NCBI RefSeq assembly: GCF_026107415.2 | Contig: NZ_JAPCHX010000006.1 | Coordinates: 248,001-312,000, forward strand | DNA from: Microbacterium sp. MPKO10 | GTDB taxonomy: Bacteria > Actinomycetota > Actinomycetes > Actinomycetales > Microbacteriaceae | Length of the DNA stretch: 64,000 nt | Direction: 5' to 3' | Shown: positions 57,258 to 64,000 of the stretch, piece by piece | Position numbering within the stretch: the first letter of the stretch is position 1 | How the letters are laid out: each line of letters begins with the position of its first letter | Position numbers and translations under genes: made by a program | Notes under the pieces: model-generated | The model's input: the letters and a program-made list of their open reading frames with translations, nothing else | Database searches by the model: none | Told to the model about the DNA's origin: nothing

Positions 57258-57831
57258 GGTGATTACTCTCCGAGTGTTCGGGCTTCGGCCACGCATCGGC
57301 GAGGGTCTCGCGAACCTCACCGAGCAGCTGTGGAAGCGCTTTGGTCTTGGCGATGATGGGGAGGAAATTTGCGTCTTGCGCCCAACGGGGAACAATGTGC
57401 TGATGCAGATGTGCGGAAATGCCCGCCCCGGCGACGGCGCCCTGGTTCATGCCCAGGTTGAAGCCATCGTTGCCGGAGACTGAGCGAATCACCCGCATTG
57501 CCGTCTGAGTCAGCTCTCCGATTTCAGCTACCTCTTCCGGAGTTGCCAAATCGTACGTCGAAATATGACGATACGGGCACACGAGAAGATGCCCTGAGTT
57601 GTACGGGAACAGGTTGCAGATGACGAATGCGTGGCGGCCGCGAGCGACGATGAGCGAGTCTTCGTCTGCCATGCTCGGCGCGCGGCAGAACGGGCATTCG
57701 TCGGCCTCCGGCTCTCCCTGCCTGATATACACCATTCGGTGAGGTGTCCAAAGTCGCTGGAACTCATCGGGAACGCCCGCCAGATGGAACTCGCCCGGTG
57801 TCTCCGCGTGGGTCTCGTGGTTATCCGTCAT
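57250..57831 (-). CDS. HIT-family Ap4A phosphorylase-like protein
   Basis: A 193-aa HIT protein with the motif H141-L-H143-Q-H145-IVPRW and the CPFC pair at residues 46-49. The neighbourhood (directly after thrS) and N-terminal [11 protein letters not shown] match the mycobacterial Rv2613c type, which cleaves diadenosine tetraphosphate phosphorolytically. The ATG at 57829-57831 overlaps the thrS stop (ATGA). The link to thrS is meaningful, since aminoacyl-tRNA synthetases make Ap4A as a side product. Confidence 0.9.
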   Translation of the reverse strand: MTDNHETHAETPGEFHLAGVPDEFQRLWTPHRMVYIRQGEPEADECPFCRAPSMADEDSLIVARGRHAFVICNLFPYNSGHLLVCPYRHISTYDLATPEEVAEIGELTQTAMRVIRSVSGNDGFNLGMNQGAVAGAGISAHLHQHIVPRWAQDANFLPIIAKTKALPQLLGEVRETLADAWPKPEHSESNHHD

Positions 57832-59792
57832 TCTGCCCACGCCGTCGCAATCTGATCGTGGGCAGCGATGCTCGCGACGATTCTCTCGACGGCATCGTCA
57901 ATGGGGATGCCGTTCAGCTGTGTACCGTCACGGAAGCGGAAGCTCACATTGCCGTTCGACCGATCTTCTTCTCCGGCGATCAGCAGGAACGGCACCTTCT
58001 CTTTCGTGTGCGTACGGATCTTCTTCTGCATACGGTCGTCAGAATGGTCGATCTCCACACGGACGCCGCGTGCGCGGAGGCGTGAGGCGACATCGTCGAG
58101 ATACGGCCCGAACTCCTCGGCAACAGGAATGCCGACAACCTGAACCGGGGAGAGCCAGACCGGGAAAGCGCCGGCATAGTGCTCCAGAAGGATCGCGAAG
58201 AAGCGCTCGATGGAGCCGAGCAACGCGCGGTGGATCATGGCCGGCTGCTGGCGGGTGCCGTCTGCTGCCGTGTATTCGAGCGCGAAGAGCTCCGGCTGAT
58301 TGAAATCGAGCTGAACCGTCGACAGCTGCCATGTGCGGCCGATCGCGTCGCGCGCCTGCACCGAGATCTTCGGCCCGTAGAACGCGGCACCGCCCGGATC
58401 GTCGACAAGCTCAAGCCCGGATTCCAGGGCAACCTGGCGGAGCGTCTCTGTCGCAGCATCCCACGCCTCATCGGAGCCGACGAACTTCTCCGGATCCTTT
58501 GTCGAGAGCTCGAGGTAGAAGTCGTCGAGCCCGTAACCGCGCAGCGTCTCCAAGACGAACTCAAGCTGGCGGGCAACCTCTGGCTTGATCTGATCTTCGG
58601 TGACGTAGATGTGTGCATCGTCCTGAGTGAGACCGCGCACGCGCGTCAGACCGGAGAGAGTGCCGCTCTTCTCGTAGCGGTACACGGTGCCGAACTCGGC
58701 GAGCCGAAGAGGAAGCTCACGATAGCTGCGTCCTCGTGCCCGATAGATCAGGTTGTGCATCGGGCAGTTCATTGGCTTGAGGTAATAGTCCTGGCCCTGT
58801 TTGATGACGTTGCCGTCGTCATCCACGACTTCATCAAGGTGCATGGGCGGGAACATCCCGTCCTTGTACCAGTTCAGGTGCTGGCTGATCTCGTACAGGT
58901 GCCCCTTCGTGATATGGGGCGTGTTGACGAGCTCATAGTCATTCTCGACGAGACGCTGGCGCATATAGTCTTCGATCTCGGCGCGGATGATGCCGCCCTT
59001 GGGATGGAAGACAGCAAGGCCCGAGCCGATCTCGTCTGGGAAGCTGAACAGGTCGAGTTCGGCGCCGAGGCGTCGATGGTCACGCTTCGCCGCCTCTTCG
59101 AGACGGGTTTTGTAGGCGCGCAGCTCGTCTTTTGTAGGCCATGCGGTTCCGTAGATGCGCTGGAGCTGCGGGTTTTTCTCCGAGCCGCGCCAGTAGGCCG
59201 CTGCGACGCGCATCAGCGCAAATCCGTTTCCGATCAGGCGAGTCGTCGGCAGGTGAGGTCCGCGGCAGAGATCCTTCCACACGGTTTCGCCGGATTTCGG
59301 ATCGACGTTGTCGTAGATGGTCAGCTCGCTGCCGCCGACTTCCACGTTCTCGTTGTCTTCCCCGCTGCCGGAGCCCTTGAGCCCGATCAGCTCGAGCTTG
59401 TACGGCTCGGCCGCCAGCTCAGCGCGCGCCTCGTCCTCGCTGACGACGCGACGGACGAAGCGCTGACCCTGCTTGATGATGCGCTCCATCGCCTTCTGCA
59501 ACGCCTTGAGGTCCTCCGGCGTGAAGGGGGCGTCGACATCGAAGTCGTAGTAGAAGCCGTCGGTGATCGGTGGGCCGATGCCGAGCCGTGCATCGGGATT
59601 GACCTGCTGAACAGCCTGAGCCAGCACATGCGCAGCGGAGTGCCGCAGAATGCTGAGACCGTCAGCCGATGTGATGTCGACAGGCTCGACAGCATCCGTT
59701 GCCGTGACCGTTGCAGCCAGATCCTTCAGCTCACCGTTGACGCGCATTGCGACAACGGAACGGTCGGGGAACAGGTCGAAGCCGTCTGACAC
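57828..59792 (-). CDS. thrS: Threonyl-tRNA synthetase
   Basis: ThrS charges tRNA-Thr. The 654-aa protein has the N-terminal TGS-like and editing region ([16 protein letters not shown]), the zinc ligands and class-II motifs ([68 protein letters not shown]), and the anticodon-binding domain. GTG start with AAGGAG nine bases upstream. It heads the 12-gene unit ending in rel. There is no room for a T-box leader between it and the tRNA terminator. Confidence 0.97.
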   Translation of the reverse strand: MSDGFDLFPDRSVVAMRVNGELKDLAATVTATDAVEPVDITSADGLSILRHSAAHVLAQAVQQVNPDARLGIGPPITDGFYYDFDVDAPFTPEDLKALQKAMERIIKQGQRFVRRVVSEDEARAELAAEPYKLELIGLKGSGSGEDNENVEVGGSELTIYDNVDPKSGETVWKDLCRGPHLPTTRLIGNGFALMRVAAAYWRGSEKNPQLQRIYGTAWPTKDELRAYKTRLEEAAKRDHRRLGAELDLFSFPDEIGSGLAVFHPKGGIIRAEIEDYMRQRLVENDYELVNTPHITKGHLYEISQHLNWYKDGMFPPMHLDEVVDDDGNVIKQGQDYYLKPMNCPMHNLIYRARGRSYRELPLRLAEFGTVYRYEKSGTLSGLTRVRGLTQDDAHIYVTEDQIKPEVARQLEFVLETLRGYGLDDFYLELSTKDPEKFVGSDEAWDAATETLRQVALESGLELVDDPGGAAFYGPKISVQARDAIGRTWQLSTVQLDFNQPELFALEYTAADGTRQQPAMIHRALLGSIERFFAILLEHYAGAFPVWLSPVQVVGIPVAEEFGPYLDDVASRLRARGVRVEIDHSDDRMQKKIRTHTKEKVPFLLIAGEEDRSNGNVSFRFRDGTQLNGIPIDDAVERIVASIAAHDQIATAWAE

Positions 59793-59867
59793 CGGTACAC
59801 ACTCCTTGGCTGGCGATCAATGACTCTGTCAACTTTAGTCGCCCTGGGAAGCATCGTGGGACGCACG

Positions 59868-59897
59868 AAAAAACCCCTCGACAACAGTCGAGGGGTT
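59868..59897 (-). terminator. Rho-independent terminator of the tRNA operon
   Basis: Nine-base perfect stem CCCCTCGAC / GTCGAGGGG with a four-base loop (59874-59895), extended by AA/TT pairs and followed on the minus strand by six T residues. It lies seven bases after the tRNA-Val 3' end and ends the Gly-Cys-Val transcript just before thrS. Confidence 0.92.
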
Positions 59898-59903
59898 CTT
59901 CTG

Positions 59904-59975
59904 TGCGCGATACTGGGATCGAACCAGTGACCTCTTCCGTGTCAGGGAAGCGCGCTACCGCTGCGCCAATCGCGC
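59904..59975 (-). tRNA. tRNA-Val (GAC)
   Basis: 72 bases fold as a full cloverleaf: acceptor GCGCGAT/ATCGCGC with discriminator A, D-arm GGCGCAGCGGTAGCGC, anticodon arm CTTCC-CTGACAC-GGAAG with anticodon GAC, and T-arm CTGG-TTCGATC-CCAG. CCA is not encoded. Last gene of the minus-strand tRNA operon. Confidence 0.95.
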
Positions 59976-60002
59976 CCGTCAAGGGCTATTCAGTTTTCGG
60001 CG

Positions 60003-60073
60003 AGGTGGCGACGGGATTCGAACCCGTGTGGACGGCTTTGCAGGCCGCTGCCTCGCCTCTCGGCCACGCCACC
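60003..60073 (-). tRNA. tRNA-Cys (GCA)
   Basis: 71 bases: acceptor GGTGGCG/CGCCACC with discriminator T (U), anticodon loop CTGCAAA with anticodon GCA, T-loop TTCGAAT. The U73 discriminator is the known identity base for tRNA-Cys. Middle gene of the Gly-Cys-Val cluster; 27 bases to tRNA-Val. Confidence 0.95.
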
Positions 60074-60129
60074 GCGTGTGGGTTAGCCCACAGGCCGTAA
60101 CCAGCCTTGAGACTGATCCTCAGCACTCG

Positions 60130-60201
60130 AGCGGATGACGAGATTCGAACTCGCGACCCTCACCTTGGCAAGGTGATGCGCTACCACTGCGCCACATCCG
60201 C
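60130..60201 (-). tRNA. tRNA-Gly (GCC)
   Basis: 72 bases: acceptor GCGGATG/CATCCGC with discriminator T (U), D-arm GGCGCAGTGGTAGCGC, anticodon arm TCACC-TTGCCAA-GGTGA with anticodon GCC, T-loop TTCGAAT. First gene of the minus-strand tRNA operon. Confidence 0.95.
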
Positions 60202-60228
60202 GTTACTCGCATTTCTGCGTGCTCCAAA

Positions 60229-60258
60229 ACTGTAACCGAAAGATACGCGAATGTTCAA
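60229..60258 (-). promoter_or_regulatory. Promoter of the Gly-Cys-Val tRNA operon
   Basis: TTGAAC (60253-60258) and TACAGT (60229-60234) with an 18-base spacer on the minus strand. The transcript would start near 60222, about 20 bases before the tRNA-Gly 5' end. Confidence 0.65.
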
Positions 60259-60311
60259 ACCGATACATCTCGCGCGTGTCGAATCCGGATGCCGCAGGGG
60301 CCATGCATCGA

Positions 60312-60342
60312 TTGTGCGCGCACAACGGTTGTCGGTTAGTAT
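60312..60342 (+). promoter_or_regulatory. Possible promoter of tRNA-Val (CAC)
   Basis: TTGTGC (60312-60317) and TAGTAT (60337-60342) with a 19-base spacer, ending 29 bases before the tRNA. The spacing is long and the region has competing palindromes, so this is tentative. Confidence 0.35.
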
Positions 60343-60371
60343 CGAGTGTCGTACCGGCAGCAGGCCGGTCC

Positions 60372-60445
60372 GGGCGATTGGCGCAGTTGGTTAGCGCGCT
60401 TCCTTCACACGGAAGAGGTCATCAGTTCGAATCTGGTATCGCCCA
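60372..60445 (+). tRNA. tRNA-Val (CAC)
   Basis: 74 bases: acceptor GGGCGAT/ATCGCCC with discriminator A, D-arm GGCGCAGTTGGTTAGCGC, anticodon arm CTTCC-TTCACAC-GGAAG with anticodon CAC, T-loop TTCGAAT. The core is close to the tRNA-Val(GAC) gene on the other strand 400 bases away. I see no good terminator in the 124 bases after it. Confidence 0.94.
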
Positions 60446-60569
60446 CACAATGTCCTGATGCGATCCTCAGTGCCGATGCACTTATCGCCGTCGCGCGCCC
60501 GTACGTTGTTGCGCGTCATAGCACGTGCAGGCTTGACTGCGACGCTGCGTCATAGTTGAGACTAGGGTC

Positions 60570-61424
60570 ATGACCCATAGATCGACGTGGCTCAGAACGC
60601 TGCATAGAGTGCATGCTGCTCTCACCGTGTGTGTCGCAGTGACGCTCCTCGTTCTGAATCTTTCAGGTGTTCTCAGCGGGCGAATCTCATTGCTGGTGCT
60701 GTTCACTGTCGAAGCACCGTTGCTCCTCGCCTTCGCCGCAGTCACTGTGTGGCGGTTCCGTCATATCGATCGCTCCGCGGATTCGTCGGGTACGAGCTTT
60801 CTTGCCCAGCTTGAGTCCGAGGAGCCATTGCTCCGTCTTCCGATCTTTGAGCTTCGGACATTTGGCAATCTGTTCCTGGCTCTGGGAGGGAAACGGCATG
60901 TTCCTGAGGGCGCGCTCGCGTTCGGCTACACGAAGGGAACTTTCACTCTTCCGACCGTGTTGATCGTTGTCAGTCTGATTGAAATTGTGATCATGCATGT
61001 ACTCGTACCCTGGGCATGGCTACAAATAGTGCTCGTACTCGTGACAATCTGGGGCGTTCTGTTCGTTCTCGGGATCTTCGCTACTCGCGTCGTCCGGCCG
61101 CACTTTGTCAGCGAGGGGGTTCTGCACCTGCGTTGGGGGCTTCAGTCCGTGCTTGACACGCCGCTCACAAACATCAGCTCGATGGCCCGGTACGAAAACC
61201 ACGTGCACACGCAGCCACACGTCGACGAAGACCGGGTGATTCTCACGCAGTTCACGAGCACCAATGTGCTTATTCGATTTGCAGAACCAGTTGTCGCTGA
61301 TCCTCCAGTGGCGAAAAACAAACTGGCTTCTGGATTTCGCGCGTCAGAAGTGCTGCTCTATACGGACGACCCCGACGGGTTCGTGCGAGCGGTAGAGCGG
61401 CTGGCAGGCTCGGTGGCTCCATGA
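60570..61424 (+). CDS. Four-helix membrane protein, unknown function
   Basis: A 284-aa protein with two N-terminal membrane helices (about residues 12-34 and 39-62), a cytosolic loop, two further helices (about 124-145 and 150-172) and a C-terminal soluble domain with a PH-like pattern (PHFVSEGVLHLRWG, DRVILTQF, ASEVLLYTDDPDGFVRAVERL). The ATG follows TTGACT-19-GAGACT-6 bases, possibly a leaderless start. Its stop overlaps the MerR gene in ATGA. Codon use looks less GC-rich than the core genes. I do not recognise a named family. Confidence 0.8.
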   Translation: MTHRSTWLRTLHRVHAALTVCVAVTLLVLNLSGVLSGRISLLVLFTVEAPLLLAFAAVTVWRFRHIDRSADSSGTSFLAQLESEEPLLRLPIFELRTFGNLFLALGGKRHVPEGALAFGYTKGTFTLPTVLIVVSLIEIVIMHVLVPWAWLQIVLVLVTIWGVLFVLGIFATRVVRPHFVSEGVLHLRWGLQSVLDTPLTNISSMARYENHVHTQPHVDEDRVILTQFTSTNVLIRFAEPVVADPPVAKNKLASGFRASEVLLYTDDPDGFVRAVERLAGSVAP

Positions 61425-62242
61425 CCAACTCGTATGAGCCACAAGCAGACCAGCCGTCGGAAAGCCCCGCTATGGATGCTGTTCTGCGCAGCCACGATGT
61501 GGCCGAACTCGCGGGCACAACACCTCGCGCACTGCGCCATTATCATGCGATCGGACTGCTCCCAGAGGTGCCTCGTGATCCAAACGGGTATCGGCGCTAC
61601 AGCGTCAGCGACTTGGTGAGAGTGCTGCGGATTCGACAACTCGCAGACAGCGGAATGCCTCTGAGGAGTATCGCGAATGCTCTTGAACGCGACGGGCAAA
61701 GCTACGACGAGCTTCTGGCGGAACTTGATGCCCGGTTGCAGGATCAGGCGAAGCACATCGATACGCAACGACAGCTGGTGGCTGAGTTGCGAAGAGCGTC
61801 TGCGCACAATCCCTGGATTGAGAGCACAGAGCGCTCGACGGCTACCCGGAATTTCGATCAAGACGTATGGACTCTGGTCACAGGCACAGACGATATTGGT
61901 GCTGATACTGCCTCGGCCCTACTTGACACGATTCAGGATGAGTCTCTCGCCGAGGAGGCAGGCAACTGGTACCGCGAATTCGAAGAGCTGGAGTCATACA
62001 CTCACCTTGATCACGCGAGCGCGGAGCGACTCGCGCATCGCATAGCCGATTTCGCTGCCACGGTGGTGGCGATTACCGGCCTCACACCGACAGCCGGCGA
62101 ACTGCCAGTCATGGCCCTGATCGAGCAGATGCAGTCGGAACGTCTCAGTGGTGCACAGAAGGACGTCTGGCAACGCTTTCTCTCGATTGTTGATCAGAGG
62201 TGGGAAACCAGGGCTGATCATGAGGGCGGATCGCGAGAGTAG
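61421..62242 (+). CDS. MerR-family transcriptional regulator
   Basis: A 273-aa regulator with a MerR winged helix-turn-helix at about residues 22-92 (RSHDVAELAGTTPRALRHYHAIGLLPEVPRDPNGYRRYSVSDL, then LRIRQLADSGMPLRSI), a coiled coil (RLQDQAKHIDTQRQLVAELRRA) and a helical effector domain of unknown ligand, without the cysteine pattern of metal sensors. Translationally coupled to the upstream membrane protein, so the two likely form one responsive unit. It ends convergent to the dehydrogenase, 86 bases away. Confidence 0.92.
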   Translation: MTNSYEPQADQPSESPAMDAVLRSHDVAELAGTTPRALRHYHAIGLLPEVPRDPNGYRRYSVSDLVRVLRIRQLADSGMPLRSIANALERDGQSYDELLAELDARLQDQAKHIDTQRQLVAELRRASAHNPWIESTERSTATRNFDQDVWTLVTGTDDIGADTASALLDTIQDESLAEEAGNWYREFEELESYTHLDHASAERLAHRIADFAATVVAITGLTPTAGELPVMALIEQMQSERLSGAQKDVWQRFLSIVDQRWETRADHEGGSRE

Positions 62243-62328
62243 ATGAAACGGGGCCGCACGGCGATGAGATGAATGGGGAGAGTATCGATGGCCGCAATTA
62301 TGATGCTTTCGACGGCTCGATCTCCTCC

Positions 62329-63063
62329 TCATGCAGCCGTATAGCCACCGTCAATCGGAAGCACAGCACCCGTGATGTAGGACGATGCCGGGGAGCCCAA
62401 GAAGTGGATCGCCTCGGCCACCTCGGAAGGATCGGCGAGGCGGCCGAGCGGAATCGTCGCCGCTTGCTCTGCGCGATAAGCATCCGGATCAGGGCGCCGC
62501 TGTATCCACGATTCGATGATCGGCGTGGTCGTGAGCCCTGGCGCGGCGACATTCACACGGATGCCGCGAGGCGCGAGCTCGACGGCCGCCCCCTTCGCCA
62601 ACATGATGAGCCCGCCCTTCGCCGCCGAGTACATCACCTGCCCGGGGATCCCGGAGATGCCGAGCCGCGATGCAACGCACACGATAGCGCTGCCGTCTTC
62701 CATGAGGGGAGCCGCGTGCTTGATCACGGTGAAAACACTGAGGACGTTTGCCCCGAGAAGAGCGTCGGCATCGGCGAGCGGCATCTCGGTGAGAGGCCCC
62801 TCTGCTTGCAAGCCATGCACCAGGACGACGGTGTCCAGCCCGCCGAGCTCGCTCGTCGCACACCGTACAAGATCGGCGACAAAGTCTTCGTCTGACAGGT
62901 CGCCGGGAACGTAAAGATCATCGGGCCGCAGACTCTCAGGAGGATCATCGCGCCGTCCAGTGAGCACGAGCCGGGCTCCTGCCGCAGCAAATCGTGCGGC
63001 CACGGCCTCACCGATGCCGCTTGTCGCCCCGGTGATCAGTACCCGCTGCACGTGGTCATTCAT
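62329..63063 (-). CDS. Short-chain dehydrogenase/reductase
   Basis: A 244-aa classical SDR with cofactor motif TGATSGIG (residues 11-18) and the complete catalytic tetrad Asn106, Ser132, Tyr145, Lys149 (VMYSAAKGG). The residues after the second strand (TGRRDD) point to NADP(H). C-terminal GRLADPSEVAEAIHFLGSPASSYITGAVLPIDGGY is typical. It lies nine bases after a PLP-dependent DSD1-type gene, so the pair probably act on related hydroxy- or amino-acid substrates. Substrate unknown. Confidence 0.93.
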   Translation of the reverse strand: MNDHVQRVLITGATSGIGEAVAARFAAAGARLVLTGRRDDPPESLRPDDLYVPGDLSDEDFVADLVRCATSELGGLDTVVLVHGLQAEGPLTEMPLADADALLGANVLSVFTVIKHAAPLMEDGSAIVCVASRLGISGIPGQVMYSAAKGGLIMLAKGAAVELAPRGIRVNVAAPGLTTTPIIESWIQRRPDPDAYRAEQAATIPLGRLADPSEVAEAIHFLGSPASSYITGAVLPIDGGYTAA

Positions 63064-63072
63064 CTGTCCTCC

Positions 63073-64000
63073 TCAGGAGAGTCGTCCTCGCGCCGACACG
63101 GGCCACGATTCGATCGTGCGCTCGGGCGTGATGATCGTCAGCTCATCGAAGCTGTTCACCACGGGACACACGTGATTCGGCACCACCGGCACCACTGTTC
63201 CGATGGGAATCTGGGGTCCCTCCTCGGGAAGATCGAGATAGCCGTGATATTCATTCAGCTTTCCGAGCCGGTAATCGAGCCCGGCGATCTTGCCGAAGCC
63301 GCGCTCGGAATCGCCCTCACGCCCCAGTGCCTTCGTGCCGGCATCGAGAATCGCGCGGCCCGACTCCTGGGCACTGACCACGGTGGCCGCGACGAAGAGT
63401 GCGATCTGAGACTCATCGCATGCGCCCAGCGCGAGGTTGTCGCCGTCGTTGAACACGTACTCCCCCGGCCTCAGTTCCGTGATCACCGGCTCTGTCGAGA
63501 ACTCCGCGGTCGGCGTCGAGCCTGCGCTCACCACCCGGGCGGTCAGCCCGGACGACGTGAAGCTCGACACCGCACGAGCGAGTGCGGCGCCTTGATCGCG
63601 GGCTGCCTGTTCGCGGGCCCCCTGCACGCCGCCGTGGCCGGGATAGGTATACACGCCCTCGACGCGAAAACCTTTCTCGCTCGCGTATCGCGCAAGGGGT
63701 CCAGCATCGCGCGGGTCGACGCCCGATCGGCGTGCGCCGCACTCGACCTCGACAATGAGCGAGACGTCACGAACGCGATCACCGAAAGCGGCCGCAAGCG
63801 CATCTGTGGCCTCGCGGCTCTCGACGCCGATACTGAGGGTCGTGTGGGTGGCGAGCGACCGCAGTCGCTCGGCTTTGGAACCGACAGCCCAGACCGGGTA
63901 CGCAATGAAGATGTCGTCGAATCCGGCAGCGGCGAACACCTCGGCTTCACCAATCGTGCCGGCCGTGATTCCGATAGCCCCGCCTGCGAGCTGCATGCGC
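63073..64000 (-). CDS. DSD1/D-threonine-aldolase-type PLP enzyme (5' end outside window)
   Basis: About 309 codons of a fold-type III PLP enzyme related to D-threonine aldolase and eukaryotic-type D-serine dehydratase. The visible part starts with RMQLAGGAIGITAGTIGEAEVFAAAGFDDIFIAYP; the PLP-lysine segment (family pattern PHxKTHK) must lie beyond the right edge. Near the C-terminus, PNHVCPVVN carries the His and Cys that bind the metal ion in this family. An in-frame ATG at 63994-63996 is not the true start. Exact substrate cannot be told from sequence. Confidence 0.88.
   Translation of the reverse strand, partial: RMQLAGGAIGITAGTIGEAEVFAAAGFDDIFIAYPVWAVGSKAERLRSLATHTTLSIGVESREATDALAAAFGDRVRDVSLIVEVECGARRSGVDPRDAGPLARYASEKGFRVEGVYTYPGHGGVQGAREQAARDQGAALARAVSSFTSSGLTARVVSAGSTPTAEFSTEPVITELRPGEYVFNDGDNLALGACDESQIALFVAATVVSAQESGRAILDAGTKALGREGDSERGFGKIAGLDYRLGKLNEYHGYLDLPEEGPQIPIGTVVPVVPNHVCPVVNSFDELTIITPERTIESWPVSARGRLS

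Noticed and set aside
58179-59789. Plus-strand 536-codon open frame opposite thrS
   Set aside because: Antisense to a fully conserved synthetase. Its length is a codon-bias effect; no family motif is present.
59793-59867. T-box leader or full promoter before thrS
   Set aside because: Only 75 bases separate thrS from the tRNA terminator, too short for a T-box. A perfect TTGACA lies at 59827-59832 on the minus strand but no TANNNT is at a suitable distance, so I do not call a promoter, though thrS must have one there.
60202-60569. Integrated element at the tRNA locus
   Set aside because: No integrase, no direct repeat of a tRNA 3' end within the window and no phage or transposase genes; only codon use hints at transfer. 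The gap stretches 60202-60371 and 60446-60569 hold no further gene I can support.
62243-62328. Terminator between merR and the dehydrogenase
   Set aside because: The convergent 86-base gap has no stem of more than five bases with a T-run on either strand.

Overview
The window is one GC-rich, densely packed chromosomal segment of an actinobacterium. Gene order, an N-terminal mIHF-type domain on guanylate kinase, a helicase-dead PriA, long ATGA/GTGA-coupled operons and frequent GTG starts fit the family Microbacteriaceae best; genus is inference only. Almost all of it is core metabolism and information processing. I see no prophage, insertion sequence, CRISPR array or secondary-metabolite cluster.

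Most genes lie on the minus strand and read right to left. (A) 59792 to 47174: thrS, HIT/Ap4A phosphorylase, pdxS, pdxT, yebC, ruvC, ruvA, ruvB, yajC, secD, secF, rel (translation, vitamin B6, Holliday-junction repair, protein export, stringent response). (B) 44406 to 47187 on the plus strand: a membrane-anchored cyclophilin, a DUF349 coiled-coil protein and an AbiEi-like orphan, divergent from rarA. (C) 44252 to 32936: rarA, rpsD, a 77-aa membrane protein, alaS, ruvX, mltG, then aroE-aroC-aroK-aroB-aroQ (shikimate pathway). (D) 32836 to 21903: efp, nusB, pyrR, pyrB, pyrC, a small membrane protein, carA, carB, pyrF, mIHF-gmk, rpoZ (elongation factor plus the pyrimidine operon), opened by a good promoter before efp, carrying a PyrR-binding RNA loop before pyrR, and closed by a strong hairpin after rpoZ. 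(E) 21820 to the left edge: metK, priA, fmt, rsmB, rpe, hisE, hisG, hisF, hisI, trpE, two small membrane proteins, trpC, trpB, trpA, lgt, gltB, gltD and the 5' part of pyk. Histidine and tryptophan genes are interleaved and both sets are incomplete: hisA/priA, hisH, hisB, hisC, hisD, trpD and a separate trpG must be elsewhere.

Right of thrS comes a tRNA locus: Gly(GCC)-Cys(GCA)-Val(GAC) on the minus strand with its own promoter and terminator, and a divergent Val(CAC) on the plus strand. Beyond it (60570-62242, plus) is an accessory-looking pair, a four-helix membrane protein and a MerR regulator. Then, on the minus strand, come a short-chain dehydrogenase and a PLP-dependent DSD1/D-threonine-aldolase-type enzyme cut by the right edge.

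The most notable regulatory observations are the PyrR-binding loop next to the pyrR ribosome binding site, and five genes (hisE, ruvA, rarA, aroQ, rpe) whose start codon lies six bases after a TANNNT -10 hexamer, as expected for leaderless transcripts. Two of these, hisE and ruvA, share a nearly identical promoter-start block. No clearly new multi-gene system is evident. The nearest candidates are the mIHF-Gmk fusion and the uncharacterised gene pairs at the right end.
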